A DNA stretch of 51,938 nucleotides from positions 1 through 51,938 of the forward strand of contig CAIJXV010000004.1 of assembly GCA_903824675.1 (NCBI GenBank). The letters are read 5' to 3'. The first letter of the stretch is position 1. Each line of letters begins with the position of its first letter. The DNA is from an uncultured bacterium. Lineage in GTDB: Bacteria > Verrucomicrobiota > Kiritimatiellia > CAIKKV01 > CAIJXV01. The position numbers were made by a program, and so were the translations under genes. Positions 44,907 through 51,938 of this stretch are shown here, one piece after another. The notes under the pieces were generated by a model. The model saw only the letters and a list, made by a program, of their open reading frames with translations, was not told where the DNA came from and did no database searches.

Positions 44907-47852
44907 TTATGGATGAGATTCAAGCCACTCGATCAGGGCTTTGACGGATCCATTGGCAATCAAACCCAGTGACTCCTTGTCGCCGATCGGGGCTCGTTCT
45001 TTCGCAAGTTGGGCCAGGTCGGCATGTTGAATGGCCTCCCTCATCATTTCCCAGCTGATGGTTGATACTGGCCCCAAACGGGAGGGGATCACAAAAACAG
45101 AGACATCATTCAAATATTCATTGCCGGTGTCCCAGGGGTCACGGAATGGATAATAGAGTGCGAAAAACCAGGTTCCGAGGCAGGTTCCTGGGTTGGCTGG
45201 TACTTTGCGAATTTGACTATACAGTTGGCTGGGCATGCTCGGGTCCTTGTCCCCATAACAGGGAGTAGTGTATTCCATCCAAGGTTTTGCGGTGATAATC
45301 CTGGTTTTTGCCGCTGCCTCGTTGGGGTGATAGAAAAAATGGCGATAATACGGCATCCAGATTTCGCAATAAGGGTCCAACAGTTGGAACGTTTTCAAGG
45401 TTGCCGGCTCGCCGGGATTGAAAACGCGCCGAATTCCCGGATTCCATTCGTGTAGGCGTTTGGCGGTAGCGATAAATTTACCCAGTTCCACTTCGTTTGC
45501 GCCGGAGGGCTCGTCCCAAACGATCATATAATAGTCGGAGGGCACGAGTCCCATCGCTTTGATGGAATCAAGCAGGGGTTGGTAGTCACCATTTGAGGCT
45601 CGCGCCCGGACTTGTTGGAGGAGCATGCAGCGCCGGTCCATTTCCGTCTTGGATATCAAATCTCCGCACCAGACTTTGAATCCATGCGCCTGGTAATCCT
45701 GCAAATAAGCCTCCCCCTCGGGGGGCATGGTATAACCATGCACGAGTGTAGGAGATTTGGGAGTTAGTTTCACCGGAGAGATGCGCACATTCAGAGCCAC
45801 GGTTCGGGTGGCGTATTTTTTGCCTGAATTACGTCCCACGGATGATAGTTTAAGCCAAGCCTTGTAGACTCCGGGTTTGATGCCTTTGGAATTCAGGGTT
45901 AACCATAGGGCGGCAGTATTGAAGGGTGGAAGGGTGATAAACGGACGGCGGAGCAGGCTCCAGCCGGACCACATGGCGCGGGTAGGGCCATAGGGGGTGT
46001 AGGCCACCGTGCGCCAGGTGAGGGCTTCGGCATAGGATCCTCCATCGCCTTCCAGCCGACCGCCTTCAACGGTGACTGAGACCGGTTCATCCACGACGGA
46101 ACGGAAACCGAGTTGGGCCGATTGATAGGCATCTGAAACCATGATCAGGGAATTGGAAGGGGATTCACACTGGGGGGCATTGGGCCACCAGGTTTGCCCC
46201 ATGGGGAACGGTTCGACAAATTGACATAAGAAGGCATCTTTTGAGGTGGCGCCCAAACTTTTGGCGCGGCCAAGATATTGTTGGGCCGATTCTGGCGGCA
46301 TAACCTGGCCCCGGGGAACGTAGTTGGGATCCGTGGTGATGTGGAAATTATGAATCCACCGATAACTGACCCCTTGCAAATTCGGCCAGGGCAAATTGGC
46401 GATGTGCCAACGGAGGGTTGGATGGGTGGCATTCGCGGGAACTTCAATATATCCGATTTTTACCCAGGAGCGCTGGGAATCGATATCCGGAGGATAGTTT
46501 CGCTGATCGCGTTTCCAGTGGAGTTCGTTAGTGGGATTTCCCTGTAACCCTACCCAAAGTTGCCAGGGCTCAAAGTAGCCCATGTTCCGGAACTGAACCC
46601 AGAAATAGTAAGTGTGGCCTGGCTCGACGTCTTCCGTGTAAACCGCTTCCCCTTGAAAATTATAATAGGTTCCGCTGACGAGTTTATCGCCACCACTCCA
46701 CCAATCGCATTCCTTGCCCCCGGACCGCTCTCCGATGCGGGCGCCGTTAATGACGTAGTGAAGTTGCGGTTTGATTCCGGACCGGACATCAGATCCCAAT
46801 TCACGGGCTTGTTGCCGGACCCGCCATGGATTGCCCAGCAGGTTCCAGACATCATCGAAGATGACCTGTCGATGAAGATCCCGGTAATCGTAGGAATTGG
46901 ATTGATCATCGGCGGCCAACCGGTCCAGTTCCTCTCGCCAAAAGCAATACGTGGCTTGGAAGAGTTTAGGATTGGATCGGGCCTGGTCCCAATCTGCCGG
47001 TCGGAGCGCTCGTTGAGCCCATTCCGATCGGGCTGTCGTGTCCAAAGGCATTTCGCGGGTCCATTGGATGCCCTTCGGCGCAGAGGATTTTCGGAGGGCA
47101 TCGAGAGTTTCGGCGTTCGGCAAATCGTCCATCCAGGCATCGGTGAGGTAGAGGCATTCGATTTTCCGGGGAGCATACCCGATCGTTTTCGGCGCCTGCC
47201 ATTGACGGACGACATAGCTGAAGGTCATGACATACTCGCCCGCGTTCAGGTCCGCCATCAGGCAATGCCAATTCAAACCATTGGAGACGGCAGGTTGATG
47301 GTAATATTCCTCGTTGATGACAGGGCCATCGGCCTCCCGCCCCTTGAGATAGACCCGCAGACGGGTGCCCCCTGTGAGGTTGGTCCATCCCTCATACCGA
47401 ATCCCGAGCCGGTAAAGCCCGGTGCGGGAAATTTGTAGGGGGAGGGAGAAGGAGGGACCATCGTCCGCATTGGCTCCGGATAACCCCTCCCCCTCTTTTT
47501 TCCAGCCCCATGATGGAAGCTCGTTCATGGGGATCAATTCGGGATCAATGAGGATTTGATAGGTGGATTTCGGTGGTGTGAGGGATGGAGAGCCTACGTC
47601 AAGCTTGTGGGATTTAACATACGCTTGGAATCGTTGGATGGTTTCAGGATTGTGGTTTAAGTGCCAGAGGGTGAAGCCAATGGAGTAGGTGGGTCCCAAG
47701 GGTTCGTCAACCGTCATGCAGGGCGTCCATGATTCGATGGGGGGGAGTGGGGTTGCCGCAAAATTAGTGGCCGGAGAAGCCGCATTCAGGCGAACGGAGA
47801 GGATCCCACATCCGATGGCAAGAGCGAGGTAAAATCTCATTTTCAAAGACAT
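44907..47852 (-). CDS. Secreted DUF4091-like putative glycoside hydrolase
   Basis: A 981-residue exported protein. Signal peptide MSLKMRFYLALAIGCGILSV, cut near LNAAS. The middle (about 100-540) has beta-sandwich-like stretches with many Trp and Tyr (for example GLYRLGIRYEGWTNLTGGTR), suggestive of carbohydrate-binding modules. The C-terminal ~285 residues (from about 697) look like the DUF4091 domain: YMIVWDEPSG with WDEP at about 779-782, EIWMPYYRHF, GTWFFALYYPFRDPWDTGNE and ISWEMMREAIQHADL. The Glu in WDEP is a plausible catalytic acid; this is inference by analogy with TIM-barrel glycosidases. AAAGGAA precedes the ATG. Substrate unknown. Confidence 0.82.
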   Translation of the reverse strand: MSLKMRFYLALAIGCGILSVRLNAASPATNFAATPLPPIESWTPCMTVDEPLGPTYSIGFTLWHLNHNPETIQRFQAYVKSHKLDVGSPSLTPPKSTYQILIDPELIPMNELPSWGWKKEGEGLSGANADDGPSFSLPLQISRTGLYRLGIRYEGWTNLTGGTRLRVYLKGREADGPVINEEYYHQPAVSNGLNWHCLMADLNAGEYVMTFSYVVRQWQAPKTIGYAPRKIECLYLTDAWMDDLPNAETLDALRKSSAPKGIQWTREMPLDTTARSEWAQRALRPADWDQARSNPKLFQATYCFWREELDRLAADDQSNSYDYRDLHRQVIFDDVWNLLGNPWRVRQQARELGSDVRSGIKPQLHYVINGARIGERSGGKECDWWSGGDKLVSGTYYNFQGEAVYTEDVEPGHTYYFWVQFRNMGYFEPWQLWVGLQGNPTNELHWKRDQRNYPPDIDSQRSWVKIGYIEVPANATHPTLRWHIANLPWPNLQGVSYRWIHNFHITTDPNYVPRGQVMPPESAQQYLGRAKSLGATSKDAFLCQFVEPFPMGQTWWPNAPQCESPSNSLIMVSDAYQSAQLGFRSVVDEPVSVTVEGGRLEGDGGSYAEALTWRTVAYTPYGPTRAMWSGWSLLRRPFITLPPFNTAALWLTLNSKGIKPGVYKAWLKLSSVGRNSGKKYATRTVALNVRISPVKLTPKSPTLVHGYTMPPEGEAYLQDYQAHGFKVWCGDLISKTEMDRRCMLLQQVRARASNGDYQPLLDSIKAMGLVPSDYYMIVWDEPSGANEVELGKFIATAKRLHEWNPGIRRVFNPGEPATLKTFQLLDPYCEIWMPYYRHFFYHPNEAAAKTRIITAKPWMEYTTPCYGDKDPSMPSQLYSQIRKVPANPGTCLGTWFFALYYPFRDPWDTGNEYLNDVSVFVIPSRLGPVSTISWEMMREAIQHADLAQLAKERAPIGDKESLGLIANGSVKALIEWLESHP

Positions 47853-48015
47853 GGAATTGATTTCCTTTCAAACTAGTGGTCCATTTTACTTCAATTCAGC
47901 AAGAGGTGCATTAGTTTTATGATTCTTTCGGTGCTTTCCCGACTGGTTTTTGCCTTGTTTCGGGTTGAAGGGCATGGCAAGCTAAACCCACATTACGTTC
48001 AAGGATTGGCATTAT

Positions 48016-49143
48016 ATGAAACTGATATTTGAGAGCAATCGTAGTCTTCCTTCCCGGGTTCTTTTATACCTGTTGTTATGCGTCGTAATAGGCTTTGTCG
48101 CTTGGTATTCAATATTTGATGGGCAAGCACAATTGGTACCCCTGTTTCCCAGTCTTCCCCTGACGAAAATTATTTATTCCCTGCTTATTCTGGTGGGCGT
48201 GACAGTGTCCTACGTATTGGGGGTGATATATGCGCGAGGGCATGTGATCAAATCCAAGGGAATTCCCGGCGAAGTCAAGATGTTGAAAAACGCCCTGAAA
48301 TTCTTTTTGGTCTTGTTGGGGTTTATCTTGTTCATATGGGCATGGTTTTCAGTAGGGGCTATTGGGACACTTTTTTTTACATTTGGGGGCATGTTTTTGG
48401 GGTGGTCGCTTCAAGCCCCGATCTCAGGGGTTGCAGCTTGGATGTTGATTTCGATCATGCGTCCGTTCCGTGTCGGTGATCGGATCCAACTGCCGTCCTT
48501 CGGCTTGGTCGGCGATGTGGTGGATGTTTCGGCACTCTACACCACGTTGAACCAGGTGGGTGGGAGTGTCGGAAGCGAGGAACCGGCGGATCGGACCATT
48601 CTGATCCCCAACGCCATGCTTTTTGGCGCCTTAGTTATCAACTATACCCCTAAGCATCAGGATGAATTGATCCGCCAATCTCATTCCCATAATGAGAAAA
48701 AGGACGGAGACATATCATCCTACATGCTGGACGAATTTGTTTTGCGGTTAACTTTCGATTCAGATTGGGATGAGGCTGAACGGATTTTGTTGGAAACCGC
48801 ACGCGAGGTGACTGCGAATATCATTCAGGAGACCGGCGAACAGCCCTATATTCGAGCCGACATGGCCGATTGGTATGGCGTTTTCATGCGGCTTCGTTTT
48901 TTGACCAATGCCACCATGCGCCCCAAAATCATCCATGAAATCAGCAAGCGGGTGTTTAAGGCCATTCAGGGCAATGACAAGGTGGATTTTGCCATCCCCT
49001 ATATTTATTCCGATAAAAAGGGGCAGGATATGGCGCCCCCCATGTCGATTCGCAACATGGTTTCGCCCTCTGGTGCTGCGGAGAATGCGACTCCCCGTTC
49101 CAGTTTTGAAAACATGAGTTCGCTGTCCAAGGGTCAGGAATAA
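48016..49143 (+). CDS. MscS-family mechanosensitive ion channel
   Basis: A 375-residue membrane protein. Predicted spans: about 14-34, 52-73, 94-112, and a pore-lining segment (about 116-148) with GGMFLGWSLQAPISGVAAW, the counterpart of the MscS TM3 glycine/alanine-rich helix. The beta domain follows at RPFRVGDRIQLPSFGLVGDV, with IPNAMLFGALVINYTP after it, then a cytoplasmic alpha/beta vestibule and a polar C-terminal tail (about 335-375). It would release solutes on osmotic downshock. AAGGA is near the start. It is divergent from the DUF4091-like gene across 163 bp, in which I find no clear promoter. Confidence 0.88.
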   Translation: MKLIFESNRSLPSRVLLYLLLCVVIGFVAWYSIFDGQAQLVPLFPSLPLTKIIYSLLILVGVTVSYVLGVIYARGHVIKSKGIPGEVKMLKNALKFFLVLLGFILFIWAWFSVGAIGTLFFTFGGMFLGWSLQAPISGVAAWMLISIMRPFRVGDRIQLPSFGLVGDVVDVSALYTTLNQVGGSVGSEEPADRTILIPNAMLFGALVINYTPKHQDELIRQSHSHNEKKDGDISSYMLDEFVLRLTFDSDWDEAERILLETAREVTANIIQETGEQPYIRADMADWYGVFMRLRFLTNATMRPKIIHEISKRVFKAIQGNDKVDFAIPYIYSDKKGQDMAPPMSIRNMVSPSGAAENATPRSSFENMSSLSKGQE

Positions 49144-49208
49144 GTGCCTGGAGACTCTTCGATTTCGAACGATGATCCGGCAATAATTGCAGTGGCGTAA
49201 AATAAGGG

Positions 49209-49238
49209 TTGAAAAGCATCCACCTCATAGCCTATGAT
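49209..49238 (+). promoter_or_regulatory. Candidate promoter of serC
   Basis: TTGAAA (49209-49214), an 18-bp spacer and TATGAT (49233-49238), five of six matches to the -10 consensus. A near-palindrome TGATAATTGATCA (from 49236) overlaps the likely start site. It lies in the mscS-serC gap, about 42 bp before the serC ATG. Confidence 0.6.
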
Positions 49239-49279
49239 AATTGATCATTTTTCAAATGGTTCAACCCAGCGAGACTAAC

Positions 49280-50356
49280 ATGGCACGAGTATACAATTTT
49301 GGTGCGGGTCCGGCGGTTCTGCCTCTGGAAGTTTTGGAACAGGCACAGGCCGAGTTGGTTGATTTTCGGGGATCGGGGATGTCCATCTTGGAGCACAGCC
49401 ATCGGGGCAAGGAATATTCTGCTGTTCACGAAGAGGTGGTGGCGAATTACCGGAAGTTGTTTAACTTGCCTGAATCCCATGCCGTTTTGTTTCTGCAAGG
49501 CGGAGCCAGCGGTCAGTTCGCAATGCTTCCCTTGAATCTTTTGGGAGAGGGACAAATTGCAGATTATACCCACTCTGGCGCTTGGGCATCCAAGGCCATC
49601 AAGGAAGCCAAGATCATCGGCCAAGTAAACATTGTGGCCGATACGTCGAAGGCTGTTCCCGCGCGGGTTCCGCGGCCGGACGAGTTGAAATTGACGCCCG
49701 GCGCTGCCTATGTACATATCACCACCAATGAGACGATCGGTGGTACTCAATGGAAGAGTTTCCCGAAGACCGAAGCCCCGCTGGTGGCGGATATGTCCTC
49801 GGATATTCTTTCCCGTCCCTTTGATGTTTCCCAGTTCGGGCTGATTTATGCCGGGGCACAGAAAAATCTTGGGCCGTCGGGCATTGCACTCGTGTTGATC
49901 CGCAAGGATCTGGCGACGCGGGTTTCGCCCAAAGTCCCTGTATTTTTCAGGTATTCAACCCATTTGGAGGAGAACTCCCTCTACAATACTCCGCCCTGTT
50001 TCGGGATTTACCTGATGATGCTGTATAGCCGGTGGACTTTGAAAGTCGGGCTGGAGAATTTGTACCGGCAGAATCGTGAGAAAGCCGGTAAGTTATATGC
50101 CGAAATAGACCGGACCGGTTATTATCGCGGGACTGCGGATGTCTCCTGCCGATCGGATATGAATGTGACATTCCGTTTGCCGAGTGAGGAACTAGAAGAG
50201 AAGTTTATTAAAGAGTCCTCCGCACAGGGGATGAAAGGTCTTAAGGGGCATCGGGTCGTTGGAGGAATTCGCGCGTCGATTTATAACGCATTTCCCCCGG
50301 CGGGAGTTGACGCCTTGGTGGCATTTATGAAAGAATTTGAACGGAAGAATGGATGA
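49280..50356 (+). CDS. serC: Phosphoserine aminotransferase
   Basis: A 358-residue PLP enzyme converting 3-phosphohydroxypyruvate and glutamate to phosphoserine, second step of serine synthesis. N terminus MARVYNFGAGPAVLPLEVLE, then GGASGQFAMLPLNL and the PLP lysine Lys195 in YAGAQKNLGPSG; the C terminus has GGIRASIYNAFP. Full family length. The ATG at 49280 gives the family N terminus; earlier in-frame ATGs at 49241 and 49259 would add non-conserved residues. The serA partner is not in the window. Confidence 0.96.
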   Translation: MARVYNFGAGPAVLPLEVLEQAQAELVDFRGSGMSILEHSHRGKEYSAVHEEVVANYRKLFNLPESHAVLFLQGGASGQFAMLPLNLLGEGQIADYTHSGAWASKAIKEAKIIGQVNIVADTSKAVPARVPRPDELKLTPGAAYVHITTNETIGGTQWKSFPKTEAPLVADMSSDILSRPFDVSQFGLIYAGAQKNLGPSGIALVLIRKDLATRVSPKVPVFFRYSTHLEENSLYNTPPCFGIYLMMLYSRWTLKVGLENLYRQNREKAGKLYAEIDRTGYYRGTADVSCRSDMNVTFRLPSEELEEKFIKESSAQGMKGLKGHRVVGGIRASIYNAFPPAGVDALVAFMKEFERKNG

Positions 50357-50379
50357 CCGTCTTCCATCGTGATTTTAAC

Positions 50380-50456
50380 GCGCCTATAGCTCAATTGGAT
50401 AGAGTGTCAGCCTCCGAAGCTGAAGGTTGCTGGTTCGATCCCAGCTAGGCGCACCA
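50380..50456 (+). tRNA. tRNA-Arg (anticodon CCG)
   Basis: Acceptor arms GCGCCTA and TAGGCGC, D arm GCTCAATTGGATAGAGT, anticodon stem-loop TCAGC-CTCCGAA-GCTGA giving CCG, T arm GGTTCGATCCC, discriminator A and an encoded CCA. It is followed by TTTTT. Phage-like genes lie just beyond it, so its 3' end is a candidate integration site. Confidence 0.98.
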
Positions 50457-50695
50457 TTTTTAGACCATTAAATACTTATTTCACCCCTGTAAACATTGGA
50501 TAAAACGCACATTGTGCCGTCGGGGTGGATTATTGTGCTTCTCCGCGTTTATATGTGATTCCATGCAAACTTTTCAAACAAGTATCAAACAAATTTTTAA
50601 GTTTTTTAAGTATTCCTGCATTCAGCCGGGAAAGCTACGTGTCGAGTAAACTGAGGGGGCGGGGGAAATGTTTGATAGGGGGTCTCAAACAATCG
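50457..50695. other. AT-rich spacer beside tRNA-Arg with repeated TCAAACAA
   Basis: 239 bp without a gene. The octamer TCAAACAA occurs three times (50574-50581, 50585-50592, 50685-50692); the first two start 11 bp apart, one helical turn. A dyad GCAC-ATT-GTGC is at 50507-50517. T-rich and A-rich runs differ from the GC-rich surroundings. This could be the arm region of an attachment site; no integrase gene is visible. Confidence 0.35.
50669..50691 (-). terminator. Hairpin after the phage-like genes
   Basis: TGTTTGA-(9 nt)-TCAAACA, a perfect 7-bp stem lying 4 bp beyond the stop of the last phage-like gene. On the minus strand it is followed by TTTCCCCC, so it is a weak terminator candidate. 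Confidence 0.45.
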
Positions 50696-51091
50696 CTAGA
50701 ATCGCCACTTCATCCACCCATACCAGGCCAGCGTGACGCCAACCGCACGGATGCCAGCGCGGATCGCATCCACGCCGTAGGCGCGCTGAACCCGGTAGAA
50801 GCGTAGGCTCGTCTGCCACCCGTTGTGCCCGGTCTGGCAGTCGAAGTCATGTCGCAGGCAGGGCGGGAAGTAGATCGTGGGCCAGTAGATTTCCGAGACG
50901 CCGGTGCAACCGTCGCAGTCCCGGAACCAATCCCACTTGTCAGAGTCCAGCGCCGCACGCACCAGTGCCTGCACGCCCGTAGGCACGTTCAAAACGTCAA
51001 AGGACTCAATGATCCGGTGGTATTCCCTATCGCGGTCCAGGCCCGCGCTACGGCCCTTCCCGAGGCCCAGGATGCCACATCGCCCACTCAT
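50696..51091 (-). CDS. Small phage-like protein with a CxxHD motif
   Basis: A 131-residue protein that I do not recognise with certainty. It contains a Cys-rich patch DCDGCTG (about 59-65) and PPCLRHDFDCQTGHNG (about 76-91). The CxxHDxxC pattern recalls the catalytic His-Asp of prokaryotic phospholipase A2 (CxxHDxxY) and some small phage structural proteins; the match is short and may be coincidental. No signal peptide; a hydrophobic, Trp-rich C terminus (VGVTLAWYGWMKWRF). ATG at 51091 overlaps the previous gene's stop as TGATG, so the genes are coupled. A longer upstream reading would overlap the previous gene. Confidence 0.6.
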   Translation of the reverse strand: MSGRCGILGLGKGRSAGLDRDREYHRIIESFDVLNVPTGVQALVRAALDSDKWDWFRDCDGCTGVSEIYWPTIYFPPCLRHDFDCQTGHNGWQTSLRFYRVQRAYGVDAIRAGIRAVGVTLAWYGWMKWRF

Positions 51092-51360
51092 CAGTCGTTC
51101 TCCTTGTGCCGGATGCACGGCCGTTCGCTCAGGTATTTGGTCAGGTCTTTCATGGCGTCCGATAGCTTGTCCAGCCGCTCGCCGAATTTGCAGCCCTGCT
51201 TGTAGATGATCCAGACGCAGAAGCAGCAGACCGCTCCCAGCACAACAGTCAAAGGCCACCGCCCAACCGCCTCGACGGTATTGCTGTCCGGTACCGCCAC
51301 GGCCAGGCTCGCGCCAAGGCCCGCACCACCAGCTAAAATCGCTTCAAGTCTACCGTCCAT
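51091..51360 (-). CDS. Small membrane protein, holin-like
   Basis: An 89-residue protein with an Ala/Gly-rich first hydrophobic stretch (about 7-23, EAILAGGAGLGASLAVAV), a second clear membrane helix (about 34-53, WPLTVVLGAVCCFCVWIIY) and a charged C-terminal segment predicted helical (KLSDAMKDLTKYL). Size and layout resemble phage holins or small prophage membrane proteins; I cannot name a family. GAGGTG is 5 nt before the ATG. It is coupled to the downstream CxxHD gene. Confidence 0.65.
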   Translation of the reverse strand: MDGRLEAILAGGAGLGASLAVAVPDSNTVEAVGRWPLTVVLGAVCCFCVWIIYKQGCKFGERLDKLSDAMKDLTKYLSERPCIRHKEND

Positions 51361-51369
51361 GATTGCACC

Positions 51370-51938
51370 TCAATGTCCGTTTCGTCGTGATCCACGCAGG
51401 CCGCTTCCATCATTGTCGGGCTTCCCCACCAGAATCCGGCGCCGTTCCGTTGCGATTGAAACGCCCGCCCAATAAAGTTCGGTCAGCTTCCGGGAGCCGA
51501 CATCGTCACCCTCCGTGGCAGCCTTGAGCGCGGCGGCGCGCAGTTCGCCCAGGGCACCCTCATTCCAAATGTCGAACCAGGTCAGGAAGGGATCCACTTC
51601 CATGCCGGCAATCGTGTCGACCCACCGGAAACTCGGTAGATCTCCACCCACAGACAGTCGATTCCCGGGCAAGGCCAAGGCGAAAGGTAAATCCCCTGTC
51701 AACAGGCCAGAGCCAACGCATCGCCCAAAAACAGGCGAAGCCGTTGATCCCCAATCCTTCGACAGTCGAGACAACGTACCCGCTGCACCAATGTCCGGTT
51801 TAATCCCATTCACCCCAGGGGCCGCGATAACTTGCGGCACGCCATTGTCAACCGCCTCAACCCGAGCCAACCGGACAAAAGACCGGGCATCACCAATGAC
51901 GGGCTGAACATGCGCTAAACCGGCCCATGCCGGCACCG
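51370..51938 (-). CDS. Phage-like protein, N terminus beyond window
   Basis: At least 188 residues, open to the right window edge, so the start is not seen (only a GTG at 51936 lies in frame near the edge). No family recognised. Visible features: Gly-rich stretches (APGVNGIKPDIGAAG), a Trp-rich segment DPFLTWFDIWNEGALGEL and an Ala-rich helix LRAAALKAATEG near the C terminus, and a basic end (GLRGSRRNGH). It is followed at 9 bp by the holin-like gene. Probably a structural or morphogenesis protein of an integrated element. Confidence 0.5.
   Translation of the reverse strand, partial: VPAWAGLAHVQPVIGDARSFVRLARVEAVDNGVPQVIAAPGVNGIKPDIGAAGTLSRLSKDWGSTASPVFGRCVGSGLLTGDLPFALALPGNRLSVGGDLPSFRWVDTIAGMEVDPFLTWFDIWNEGALGELRAAALKAATEGDDVGSRKLTELYWAGVSIATERRRILVGKPDNDGSGLRGSRRNGH

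Noticed and set aside
46560-47438. 292-residue plus-strand frame opposite the DUF4091-like gene
   Set aside because: The minus-strand gene has a signal peptide and family motifs; the plus frame has neither promoter nor ribosome site.
47853-48015. Promoters in the divergent gap between the DUF4091-like gene and mscS
   Set aside because: Several TTG and TA-rich hexamers are present but none with acceptable spacing.
50525-50806. 93-residue plus-strand frame after tRNA-Arg
   Set aside because: It crosses the AT-rich spacer into the antisense of a better-supported minus-strand gene, with no ribosome site.

Overview
The window looks like a chromosomal segment of a moderately GC-rich bacterium of the PVC (Planctomycetes-Verrucomicrobia-Chlamydiae) type, most likely Verrucomicrobiota or Kiritimatiellota. 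The clues are an EF-Tu with a rewritten switch I loop, a squalene-hopene-cyclase-like protein of the short type I associate with Planctomycetes, a DUF4091-like secreted protein, a lone tuf gene placed before secE rather than in the str operon, and no rpmD or infA at their usual places. This assignment is an inference from gene content; there is no 16S rRNA gene here.

Layout. 1-192: two and a half tandem copies of a ~77-bp unit with two hairpins, abutting the stop codon of the first gene. 193-6349 (minus): hybrid sensor histidine kinase, class I CoA-transferase, thiolase and 3-hydroxyacyl-CoA dehydrogenase; the last three are joined by ATGA overlaps and form a C4 acyl-CoA (ketone body/butyrate type) module. 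6467-8272 (minus): class II terpene cyclase. 8573-11797 (plus): aconitase and NADP-type isocitrate dehydrogenase, two successive TCA steps. 11805-43492 (plus): one almost unbroken information-processing super-cluster: tRNA-Thr, tuf, rpmG, tRNA-Trp, secE, nusG, rplKAJL, rpoBC, rpsLG, fusA, then S10, spc and alpha operons through rplQ, closed by a strong intrinsic terminator. 43491-47852 (minus): a secreted DUF4091-like protein and a secreted protein of unknown function. 48016-50356 (plus): MscS-type channel and serC. 50380-50456: tRNA-Arg(CCG). 50669-51938 (minus): three small phage-like genes cut by the window edge, probably one end of an integrated element using the tRNA gene as its site.

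How the genes work together. The central 31 kb makes the transcription and translation machinery together with its secretion and N-terminal processing partners (SecE, SecY, adenylate kinase, methionine aminopeptidase). Dense packing, ATGA overlaps and several TTG starts (rpoC, rpsC, rpsN, adk) suggest extensive translational coupling. Departures from the textbook layout are: a predicted exported coiled-coil/beta protein lodged between rpsS and rplV; a Shine-Dalgarno separated from the rplK start by a hairpin that restores normal spacing when folded; EF-Tu lacking the RGIT effector motif; EF-G with a changed domain IV tip; L33 lacking one zinc ligand; and a long acidic/Ala-rich N-terminal tail on S11. 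The exported protein inside the S10 operon and the altered elongation factors are the best candidates for something undescribed.
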